Virus record (IMG/VR): IMGVR_UViG_3300047319_000775
Coordinates: 1-24,528 of that record
Strand: one strand, 5' to 3'
Source: a virus
Length of the DNA stretch: 24,528 nucleotides
Positions within the stretch are counted from its first letter, which is position 1. Each line of letters starts with the position of its first letter. The notes under the pieces were generated by a model, which saw nothing but the letters and a program-made list of their open reading frames with translations, was not told where the DNA came from and ran no database searches. Below are positions 15,920 to 21,285 of this stretch, one piece after another. The translations under genes and the position numbers were made by a program.

Positions 15920-16093
15920 GTGAACATTCCGCCGCCACCGCCATGCCCGCCAAAGCTTCGCGCTTACCTTAAGCTATTACGCGAGGCCGCCATGACCGCG
16001 CGACCTATCCAAGGCCGTAACACAAGCGTCAGCGAGCATAACGGCGAAGGCACGGTCATTAATGCCGATGATTGCGCGCCTTGTCCGCCGTGA
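15920..16093 (+). CDS. 57-aa protein, truncated duplicate of the next gene's start
   Basis: The GTG directly after the previous stop opens a 57-codon gene ending in TGA at 16091. Its N-terminus MNIP and its second half (REA, GR, S, EH, G, GTVIN, D in the same order and spacing) match the first 60 residues of the following protein. Both genes begin with the same 12 bases, GTGAACATTCCG. The 57-aa product has a Pro run (5-8) and ends CAPCPP. It overlaps the next gene by GTGA. It looks like a tandem partial duplication kept as a separate small gene, or a small tail component that the larger protein has absorbed. Confidence 0.65.
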   Translation: MNIPPPPPCPPKLRAYLKLLREAAMTARPIQGRNTSVSEHNGEGTVINADDCAPCPP

Positions 16094-17250
16094 ACATTCC
16101 GACGCCAGATGAATTTACCAAACAAGGCGGCTTCAATCCATTCCCGCCACGCTGGGAGAAATGGCTAAGCAGTGTTAGAGAAGCCATCCTAACAAGCCAG
16201 CCAACCGCCGGCCGCCATGTTAGTATTGACGAACATCCCGGCAAAGGCACTGTAATCAATGTTGACAGACGCCCGGCATCTATTTCCTCGTGCAATATTC
16301 CGGTGCGTCCTAATACCCGGCTGATTTCGGCTACAGGCTCGAAATACGGTTTCCGTAACATCACAAGTTATTGCGGCGGCAGCCTCACCGGCGGAAGATA
16401 CGTTGACGTCAATTTCGGTTGCCTTCCAGCTGATGGAGTTACCACGGGCACACCGGACTCCATGTTGCGCTTTTACCTGCAGGCCGATGGACACCTAAGC
16501 GAATGCACCGCCGCAGCGATCGGCGCCGGTAGTTGCTTCGCGCATCCCTCCAGTGGCGGCGATTGCGGATGCGGCGGCACCGGAACCATGTCCTACACGC
16601 TGCTCAGCGGCCCAAGCGCGGGCACAACCATTGATCCTTCGATCGGTGCCGGGAAGGCGGATGTTACCGCGTGCAGCGGCGCCATTCATAACGGATCGCA
16701 CAGTTATTCCTGCAGCGACTTTGACGTAAATTCGCTTTTTGATAATAGCCTGGCCTCCTATGGCGCCGGTGTAACCCTATCAACCGAATATACCACCGCG
16801 GAACTCATTGCAGATACTACCGCAACGCTGCCGGCGGATTTCAGCGGAGATTTCACACTTGGCGAGCCCTATTCACAGAGAACCCTTAGCGATGACGAAT
16901 CAAACTACGAAGTGATCAGGGGACAATATGCGCTCGTGCTCGACGTGCCGACGCCAAACGATTGCACCGTGAAATGGCGCGAACGCACCATCGCTGCCGA
17001 TGGCACCACTTGCCTCGGCGATGTTTTCAAATCCGAAGTGATCCCGGCAGGATCGCAGCAAACAACCCTCCATGAACTTTTTGAACCACCAACCAATGGA
17101 ACGATTATCGTGGTGGGCGATTGCTGCTGGTATGATGGCAGCTCATGCGATATTCTGGATCACTCCCATTGCGAGGATGAATTTCCGTTCGCCGGCACAT
17201 GGTTGGCGCCATCATGCGCAACGCCTTGTGATGATTCGGACTGCGCATGA
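16090..17250 (+). CDS. Cys-rich putative tail tip or adhesin protein
   Basis: This 386-aa protein has about 18 Cys, mostly in pairs or clusters (GGDCGCGG, GDCCWYDGSSCD, and the ending CATPCDDSDC). The N-terminal 60 residues are homologous to the preceding 57-aa protein. The centre (60-290) is beta-rich with Gly/Ser/Thr. Such Cys density suggests metal binding or disulfides in an exposed structural protein, perhaps the host-contacting tip. GTG 16090 overlaps the previous stop (GTGA) and aligns with the paralogue's start; an upstream TTG at 16072 is less likely. The next gene overlaps by ATGA. No family recognised. Confidence 0.65.
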   Translation: MNIPTPDEFTKQGGFNPFPPRWEKWLSSVREAILTSQPTAGRHVSIDEHPGKGTVINVDRRPASISSCNIPVRPNTRLISATGSKYGFRNITSYCGGSLTGGRYVDVNFGCLPADGVTTGTPDSMLRFYLQADGHLSECTAAAIGAGSCFAHPSSGGDCGCGGTGTMSYTLLSGPSAGTTIDPSIGAGKADVTACSGAIHNGSHSYSCSDFDVNSLFDNSLASYGAGVTLSTEYTTAELIADTTATLPADFSGDFTLGEPYSQRTLSDDESNYEVIRGQYALVLDVPTPNDCTVKWRERTIAADGTTCLGDVFKSEVIPAGSQQTTLHELFEPPTNGTIIVVGDCCWYDGSSCDILDHSHCEDEFPFAGTWLAPSCATPCDDSDCA

Positions 17251-17567
17251 AACCCGGCGACGCCATAGCTACAGTTGCCCAACCCATCGCGCGCGGCATC
17301 GATTACGTATTCGGCACCGATATACAAAACTGCCAGGGCTGCAAAGGACGCCAGCAGTATGTCAATTCCATTTATGACCGCTTTTTTAACAAACAAACCA
17401 AAGGAAAACCCATGCAGTTTATCATAACACGCCAAATCGCAGTCGAAGCCGAAACACCCGAAGAAGCCGTAGCCAAAATCAGCGAAGGCCAAACTGTTTC
17501 GATGTCAGTCAACCCGCGGCCCCAACCAATGCAGCAAAGGCCGCAACCCCAAACCGTAAAACCATAA
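17247..17567 (+). CDS. Small phage protein with CxxC, possible second internal start
   Basis: This 106-aa protein contains GDAIATVAQPIARGIDYVFGTDIQNCQGCKG (4-33), a pattern I have seen in small phage proteins near tail and lysis genes. Residues 56-106 are a distinct domain (MQFIITRQIAVEAETPEEAVAKI), then a Pro/Gln-rich tail. An internal ATG at 17412, with AAAGGAAAA before it, would make that 51-aa domain alone. The first ATG overlaps the previous stop (ATGA). Function unknown. Confidence 0.65.
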   Translation: MKPGDAIATVAQPIARGIDYVFGTDIQNCQGCKGRQQYVNSIYDRFFNKQTKGKPMQFIITRQIAVEAETPEEAVAKISEGQTVSMSVNPRPQPMQQRPQPQTVKP

Positions 17568-17571
17568 AACC

Positions 17572-17721
17572 ATGATTCTACAACTAATCGTCGCCGTCGT
17601 CGGACTGCTCATGTATGTCCTCGCCACTAACCCAAAAATAAACGAAATCGGCCGAATTCTATTCTGGACCGGAACGCTAACATTCCTGTTAGGCGCACAC
17701 TTCCCGATCCTCGGCCATTAA
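17572..17721 (+). CDS. 49-aa two-segment membrane protein, possible holin
   Basis: This short ORF encodes two hydrophobic segments (about 3-18, LQLIVAVVGLLMYVL; and 29-44, ILFWTGTLTFLLGAHF) joined by a polar NPKINEIGR loop. Proteins with this pattern are frequent in phage genomes and are sometimes called holin-like. It is the last gene of the plus-strand late operon, four bases after the previous stop, and only 12 bases separate it from the end of the opposing operon. Lysis genes lie elsewhere (9486-10218), so a holin role is plausible but unproven. Confidence 0.6.
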   Translation: MILQLIVAVVGLLMYVLATNPKINEIGRILFWTGTLTFLLGAHFPILGH

Positions 17722-17733
17722 AATCAACTGCCG

Positions 17734-18222
17734 CTAACTTCCCTTCACCTTTGCGAACGCGTCCTCGATTAAGAACATAACGACACTGGACGATACCGTG
17801 TATCCGTCGCGACACTTCACCCTGATCGACTTCAGCGCATCCACAAGCGGCTGCACTTTCTCCCGCTCGGCGGCGAGTTGCTTGCGGAGTTGCGTTCGTT
17901 CTCTCGCCAGTTTCACGTAGGCATCCCATTGTTCGGCGAGTGCGGCGTTGAAGTCTCGAAGAATTTCGCTACACACGGCTATCATCAGTTTTCCGTTGGA
18001 TGATTCGGGACTGAACTGCCGAGTTTCTGTTCGCGTCTCGTAACCAAATTCGGGAGCGCATCGCTCATAAATGTTGTGAAAATGTTGCGCAAGGGACAGC
18101 GGCGTCCATTCGCCTGTGGGTTTGGGTTGGTTCGGACATTTTTTGTCACTGGCAAAGTGCCGTTCACCGCAATGTTCGCATGGTTCTCTCATAGCTGTCG
18201 TGGACTTGGGTTGGTCGCTCAT
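17734..18222 (-). CDS. Zinc-knuckle-like coiled-coil early protein
   Basis: This 162-aa protein has an N-terminal metal-site-like C15-x2-C18-x3-H22-x6-C29, a central helical region and a C-terminal coiled coil (KLARERTQLRKQLAAEREKV, about 113-132). The start at 18222 (MSDQPKS) is preferred over 18243 because it overlaps the stop of the 30-aa gene upstream (ATGA). It shares the MS-x-QPK start, QLAAER segment and a 22-bp DNA repeat with the gene at 18308-18583, indicating partial paralogy. It is the last gene of the early operon. Function unknown. Confidence 0.6.
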   Translation of the reverse strand: MSDQPKSTTAMREPCEHCGERHFASDKKCPNQPKPTGEWTPLSLAQHFHNIYERCAPEFGYETRTETRQFSPESSNGKLMIAVCSEILRDFNAALAEQWDAYVKLARERTQLRKQLAAEREKVQPLVDALKSIRVKCRDGYTVSSSVVMFLIEDAFAKVKGS

Positions 18223-18311
18223 TTCATGTGGTTGGCTATCCATATAACGACTGCTAGAATTGCAATTAACATAGATGAGATGAATAGAAATTGCCCTGCG
18301 TCGAGTTTCAT
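18219..18311 (-). CDS. 30-aa single-pass membrane micro-protein
   Basis: A strong Shine-Dalgarno (AAGGAGGGGAAATG) precedes a 30-codon ORF whose product is almost all one membrane segment (LFISSMLIAILAVVIWIA). Its start overlaps the stop of the 91-aa gene and its stop overlaps the next start, both as ATGA, so it fits the operon's coupling pattern exactly. A regulatory or superinfection-related membrane peptide is possible. No family recognised. Confidence 0.6.
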   Translation of the reverse strand: MKLDAGQFLFISSMLIAILAVVIWIANHMK

Positions 18312-18583
18312 TTCCCCTCCTTCACCTTTGCCCGCTCGGCGGCGAGTTGCTTCAACGCTTCATCGAGAAACGGCTGCGCATTGCGCAGTGCTGCGTTGTG
18401 GGCGTCGGCTATCTCCTTTGCGTATTGCCCAACAAATCGGTGCATCGGCAGAAGCACACCATCATCGTCACCAGTCCATTCGTAATCTGTCATAAATTCC
18501 ATTTTGCCCCTCAAAGCATCATTCCAATGGAATGGCTTGGCTGTAGTCTGTTCGTCTTTCGTGGGTTTGGGTTGGTTGCTCAT
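18308..18583 (-). CDS. Small helical early protein, paralogue of the 17734-18222 product
   Basis: This 91-aa protein begins MSNQPKPT and ends in a helical QLAAERAKVKEGK, both shared with the 162-aa protein two genes downstream. The centre (FHWNDALRGKMEF...WTGDDDGVL) is unlike it. A 22-bp direct repeat at 17862-17883 and 18331-18352 encodes the shared helical part. It starts four bases after the stop of the 100-aa gene. Small 'ADAHNAAL'-type proteins of this kind occur in early regions of other phages, function unknown. Confidence 0.6.
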   Translation of the reverse strand: MSNQPKPTKDEQTTAKPFHWNDALRGKMEFMTDYEWTGDDDGVLLPMHRFVGQYAKEIADAHNAALRNAQPFLDEALKQLAAERAKVKEGK

Positions 18584-18586
18584 GGC

Positions 18587-18889
18587 CTAACAAGTCGTCC
18601 GGAATCTGAAAATTGATTTGTGGTACCAAGGGTGAATAAATCGGCCAGGTCGACCCTCCTCATACGCCGGCGGGATTGCTTGCGTAAGAAGTCCCTCGAA
18701 CATATGTTCAATCCGACCATCCGTTGTAAGTCGTTCAGCCTCAACACAAATGGATTTTATACTAGCTTTGTTGTCTGATGTTCTGGGGTACAAGTGGGTT
18801 GCTCTATTATACCAGTCCACTTTGATGGAATTTAATGCTTGCACACTAACGAGAAGCTTAATTAAGATTGGCACAGAAAGCGTGTTCAT
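18587..18889 (-). CDS. Unknown 100-aa protein next to the homing endonuclease
   Basis: This protein has a hydrophobic N-terminus (VPILIKLLVSVQAL, about 6-19), then polar alpha/beta sequence, with no recognised motif. Its ATG overlaps the stop of the HNH gene (ATGA). Base composition here is clearly richer in A+T than in most of the window, like the HNH gene itself, so the two were probably acquired together. Coding status rests on the coupled start and on codon layout. Confidence 0.5.
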   Translation of the reverse strand: MNTLSVPILIKLLVSVQALNSIKVDWYNRATHLYPRTSDNKASIKSICVEAERLTTDGRIEHMFEGLLTQAIPPAYEEGRPGRFIHPWYHKSIFRFRTTC

Positions 18890-19275
18890 CGTCTCGCCCT
18901 ACCCCACTTGCGCCATCTATGAAGCTGATTACTTCGTGGAGTAGCCCACTCTAGATTGCACAGTCTGTTATCGTCTCTGATAGAATTGATGTGATTCACA
19001 ATGGTATGTTTTGGAGACGGTTTGTCGAGAAATGTGGAGGCTATTAATCTGTGAACCGAACAGCACTTTACTTTACCGAAGCGAGATAGGTTGATGTAAA
19101 GATAGCCCACCCCTGGATGCTTATTGAGTCTGAGAATCTTACCTACGACACGGCGCTGCGTGCTGGTACGACGTCGCACTCGACCGCGTGAAGAACATTC
19201 ATGTTCTGGAAAATCGGGAATGATCCGCCAAATCTCATCAGAATCAGCAATAGCCCGAAGCAACAGTTTCCTCAA
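18886..19275 (-). CDS. NUMOD4-HNH homing endonuclease
   Basis: This 129-aa protein starts with a NUMOD4-type motif, EIWRIIPDFPEHECSSRGRVRR (about 14-35), then a beta region ILRLNKHPGVGYLYINLSR, and the HNH core: VHRLIASTF (His75), IVNHINSIRDDNR (His95) and NLEWATPRSNQ (Asn107). Such enzymes nick or cut DNA and spread their own genes between phages. The TTG at 19275 is a tentative start: the frame stays open upstream, with no ATG and no strong ribosome binding site. The region is A+T-richer than its surroundings and interrupts an otherwise gapless operon. Confidence 0.85.
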   Translation of the reverse strand: MRKLLLRAIADSDEIWRIIPDFPEHECSSRGRVRRRTSTQRRVVGKILRLNKHPGVGYLYINLSRFGKVKCCSVHRLIASTFLDKPSPKHTIVNHINSIRDDNRLCNLEWATPRSNQLHRWRKWGRARR

Positions 19276-19306
19276 AAAGCGATAATTGGCCCATCCAAAA
19301 AGAAAG

Positions 19307-19335
19307 TTGCGTGGTGTTGGTGAAGGGCGTATAAA
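19307..19335 (+). promoter_or_regulatory. Candidate plus-strand promoter inside the minus-strand operon
   Basis: TTGCGT (19307-19312) and TATAAA (19330-19335) are spaced by 17 bp. The -10 is close to consensus and the -35 is weak. Transcription would start a few bases before the ATG at 19345, giving a nearly leaderless mRNA opposed to the early operon. Confidence 0.35.
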
Positions 19336-19344
19336 GCGCGCCTT

Positions 19345-19473
19345 ATGGACAATACAACGAATGTCAAGCGTGAGTTGGGGTTTGTGCCTTCGATGCTGGT
19401 GGGGATGCTGGCTGGGTTGGTGGGGTGCATCTTGTTTGGTGTGGCGATGGTGGTGATTCGGCTGATGGTTTAG
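19345..19473 (+). CDS. Candidate 42-aa membrane protein on the opposite strand
   Basis: This ORF encodes a polar N-terminus (MDNTTNVKRELGF) and one strong membrane segment (about 17-42, MLVGMLAGLVGCILFGVAMV). It fills the only sizeable gap (19276-19469) in the minus-strand operon and runs against it. It has no Shine-Dalgarno sequence but does have a promoter-like element just upstream. The hydrophobic pattern looks protein-like. It could be a leaderless regulatory or superinfection-exclusion peptide, a gene carried with the HNH insert, or chance. Confidence 0.4.
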   Translation: MDNTTNVKRELGFVPSMLVGMLAGLVGCILFGVAMVVIRLMV

Positions 19474-19676
19474 GGTTGCATGGCTTCGAGCTGGTTCTGG
19501 GCCTGGCGAAGTTTGGCGCGCAAGGTGAGGATGTAGGCGTGATCGGCGTCATCGCGGGATTCCCACATTTCGAGTAGTGCTTTGAGAGTGTCGATGCGTT
19601 GGATCTTGGCGAGGAGTTTGGCTGAATGGCGCCTGCTGTGTTCAGGCGAGTCCCAGTGTAGCCATTGGCGGCTCAT
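19470..19676 (-). CDS. Small helical early protein, unknown
   Basis: This 68-aa protein is largely helical and basic (HSRRHSAKLLAKIQRI), ending in a coiled-coil-like LTLRAKLRQAQNQLEAM. Its ATG overlaps the stop of the replication gene (ATGA), so it is probably translated with it. That makes a replication accessory role (for example helicase loader helper) conceivable, but no motif supports it. Confidence 0.6.
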   Translation of the reverse strand: MSRQWLHWDSPEHSRRHSAKLLAKIQRIDTLKALLEMWESRDDADHAYILTLRAKLRQAQNQLEAMQP

Positions 19677-20410
19677 GGCATTTTGAATTTTGCCTTTAGC
19701 TCCTCGACAGCGTCACGGACGATGGGCTGCATCTTGGAGATCTCTTCGTCGGAAACTTCTCGCCCTGGCGGCAGTGGTTGGTAAGCTTCACCTTTTGGCG
19801 CCGGCTTTTTGGGGAAGTAAGGTTGGGCCTGTGATTGCTTGCGTTGACTGGGCAAATAGCCTGCTCTTTGCCAACTGAGCAATGTGGCTTTCCAATCGAG
19901 GATGGGTTTACCGCCGTTTGTCCAGCCGTTGCCTCGTCCTTTCCAGTAGAACCAGTCGGCGTCGGAGTCCTTGATCCCTTTCCCTCTTGAGAACTCCCTA
20001 ACCCTTTGAAGACCATTGTCAGTACCAATGTCAATGTCAGGGTTTTGCTCGCGCTTTGCTGCGCTTTTGCTACCGCCTTTGCTACCAGCTTCAATGCGCT
20101 TTCGCCGTATTTCCTCCTCTCGCGTCATGCGTCTGTTTATTAGTGCTCCCTTTTGGTCTCGGCTTGCTACCCCACCTTCGAGTAGACATCTCACTGCATC
20201 CGCGGTTTCCTGCTCAGTAAGTCCGAGGAGCCGGGCCAGATTTAGGTTTGAAATGGGCTTGCCATTCAAGACCAACCTGCCGCGGTCCTCGGAGCAGTGC
20301 ATAAGCATTAGCAGTTCAAGCCAAATACCTCTGTGATGATACGAGAGCGATTGAATGCCGACATCCTTGCGCCAATCACCGACGTAGAACTGGATGTGCG
20401 GCTGACTCAC
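19673..20410 (-). CDS. DUF1376/YdaU-type phage replication protein
   Basis: This 245-aa protein probably initiates phage DNA replication or organises the replisome. The N-terminal 1-90 fits the DUF1376 winged-helix pattern: FYVGDWRKDVGIQSLSYHHR, GIWLELLMLMH, ARLLGLTEQETADAVRCLLEGG. The middle (105-120) is Gly/Ser/Lys-rich with KRREE-like helices around it. The C-terminal part (150-185, GNGWTNGGKPILDWKATLLSW) resembles the DnaD-like tail of phage replisome organisers. GTG 20410 overlaps the stop of the 22-aa ORF (GTGA). Iteron-like DNA repeats lie inside the gene, at 20043-20083. Confidence 0.8.
   Translation of the reverse strand: MSQPHIQFYVGDWRKDVGIQSLSYHHRGIWLELLMLMHCSEDRGRLVLNGKPISNLNLARLLGLTEQETADAVRCLLEGGVASRDQKGALINRRMTREEEIRRKRIEAGSKGGSKSAAKREQNPDIDIGTDNGLQRVREFSRGKGIKDSDADWFYWKGRGNGWTNGGKPILDWKATLLSWQRAGYLPSQRKQSQAQPYFPKKPAPKGEAYQPLPPGREVSDEEISKMQPIVRDAVEELKAKFKMP
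20043..20083. repeat. Iteron-like phased TTTGCT repeats, candidate origin
   Basis: Four copies of TTTGCT begin at 20044, 20055, 20066 and 20078, so spacings are 11, 11 and 12 bp, about one helical turn. They lie within the replication protein gene, as origin iterons do in lambda O. Just beside them, 20015-20040 has repeated 'TGTCA' elements. The stretch encodes a GSKGGSKS segment, so codon repetition may explain part of the pattern. Confidence 0.3.
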
Positions 20411-20475
20411 TTACCATTGTCGCGTGGTGGTGGTGGTTTTGGTGGTTTAGGCTGTGGTTTTGGTTTTTCTGCCAT
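20407..20475 (-). CDS. 22-aa Lys/Pro micro-ORF ahead of the replication gene
   Basis: AAAGGAGCTCCAACATG gives a good ribosome binding site for a 22-codon ORF rich in Lys and Pro (MAEKPKPQPKPPKPP then a short Arg-Asp-Asn-Gly-Lys end). Its stop overlaps the GTG of the replication gene (GTGA), so ribosomes that translate it would be delivered to that weaker start. A translational coupler is the simplest reading; a short basic peptide with its own role is possible. Confidence 0.55.
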   Translation of the reverse strand: MAEKPKPQPKPPKPPPPRDNGK

Positions 20476-20686
20476 GTTGGAGCTCCTTTCTTTTGTTCTT
20501 TTCGATGTACTTTGCGCATTGGGCGCAAACTGCGAACGGATACGAGAAATGTTTGGTTTTGATGGTGACGACTGTTTGGGCTGTCCTGGTGCACTGGGCG
20601 CCGGTGCGATCGGGAAGCTCGCAATGTGCTCGGGTGCGAAACCTGGCCGGCGGCTTTGGAACTGGCGGTATTAGGACAGCATCCAT
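20447..20686 (-). CDS. Small putative zinc-binding early protein
   Basis: This 79-aa protein has a Pro-rich start, then C22-x9-C32-x21-C54-x2-C57, a spacing that could bind zinc as a small treble-clef-like fold, followed by a Lys-rich helix (KYIEKNKRKELQHGRKTK). It begins inside the end of the 48-aa membrane gene and ends 29 bp into the 22-aa ORF, in keeping with the operon's dense overlaps. DNA binding is likely from the basic tail, but no family is recognised. Confidence 0.6.
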   Translation of the reverse strand: MDAVLIPPVPKPPARFRTRAHCELPDRTGAQCTRTAQTVVTIKTKHFSYPFAVCAQCAKYIEKNKRKELQHGRKTKTTA

Positions 20687-20817
20687 AGGAGTGCGATGAC
20701 TGCGATGCAGAGGATGATTCCGCAGGTTAAAAGCATGGCCTTACGCTCATCGCGCGAAAGCATCTGCACCTTGTTGCGGTGGACATGGTAAAAGTATCTC
20801 GAGATGAAATGGATCAT
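20671..20817 (-). CDS. 48-aa membrane micro-protein
   Basis: The N-terminal half is basic and aromatic (ISRYFYHVHRNKVQMLSRDERK), and the C-terminal half is one membrane segment (AMLLTCGIILCIAVIALLWML). Its ATG overlaps the stop of the upstream gene (ATGA). A positively charged inside segment followed by one helix fits a cytoplasm-facing anchor protein. Function unknown. Confidence 0.6.
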   Translation of the reverse strand: MIHFISRYFYHVHRNKVQMLSRDERKAMLLTCGIILCIAVIALLWMLS

Positions 20818-21056
20818 TTGGCGTCCAGGCTTTTGACCAACTCTTCCTCCTGCTTTTCGAGAATCTTGTTGTACTCGAGCAGCCGCGGGTAATGTTCCTT
20901 TAACGAGGCGCGAATCAGTTCGTTGGCGATTTCATCGACGCTTGTGGTCCGGTGCATGCCCTGGTCGTCCAGTTTGCCGGAGCGCCAACGCGCGATGATC
21001 AGACAGGCTTTCCAGACGTCGCTGGAAAGGTATGTGGGTTCACGCCGCAGATTCAT
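20814..21056 (-). CDS. Small helical early protein, unknown
   Basis: This 80-aa protein begins MNLRREPTYLSSDVWKACLIIARWRSG and continues with 'TTSVDEIANELIRASLKEHYP', which resembles the second half of ribbon-helix-helix or related small DNA-binding folds, then a coiled coil (EYNKILEKQEEELVKS). It overlaps the zinc-ribbon gene by 17 bp upstream and the membrane gene by 4 bp downstream. A DNA-binding role is a tentative inference. Confidence 0.6.
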   Translation of the reverse strand: MNLRREPTYLSSDVWKACLIIARWRSGKLDDQGMHRTTSVDEIANELIRASLKEHYPRLLEYNKILEKQEEELVKSLDAK

Positions 21057-21285
21057 GGTCCTGTAAATGTTTGAGCATCCGTTTCATGTGTTCGTGCTGG
21101 TCATCCACAATCGAAAGCGTGGTTAAATCGTGCCATAACCCGTCGTAGAACTCGGCGTCGGGATGGATTTCCAGTTGCGTTTTGCAGTGCTGGCAGACGA
21201 CATACGCTGAAGGCGGGATCGGCACGCGAACGTCCTCTTCGCAAGATGGACATGGATACTCGTTGTAATCAGAAAGGTATGGCAT
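21040..21285 (-). CDS. Small zinc-ribbon protein
   Basis: This 81-aa protein has two CxxC knuckles (C12/C15 and C31/C34) around a short beta turn, a classic zinc ribbon, then an acidic-to-basic helical tail (VDDQHEHMKRMLKHLQDHE). The start at 21285 is preferred over the ATG at 21291, because the AGGAGG at 21292-21297 lies six bases from 21285 but directly against 21291. That AGGAGG is part of the codons for the acidic tip of the preceding gene. A role in replication or transcription is possible. Confidence 0.7.
   Translation of the reverse strand: MPYLSDYNEYPCPSCEEDVRVPIPPSAYVVCQHCKTQLEIHPDAEFYDGLWHDLTTLSIVDDQHEHMKRMLKHLQDHESAA

Noticed and set aside
17722-17733. A bidirectional terminator between the converging operons
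   Set aside because: Only 12 bases separate the stop codons and no stem with a T-run is visible there.
17862-18352. A CRISPR-like repeat pair
   Set aside because: Only two copies exist, about 470 bp apart and inside coding sequence; duplication of gene parts explains them.
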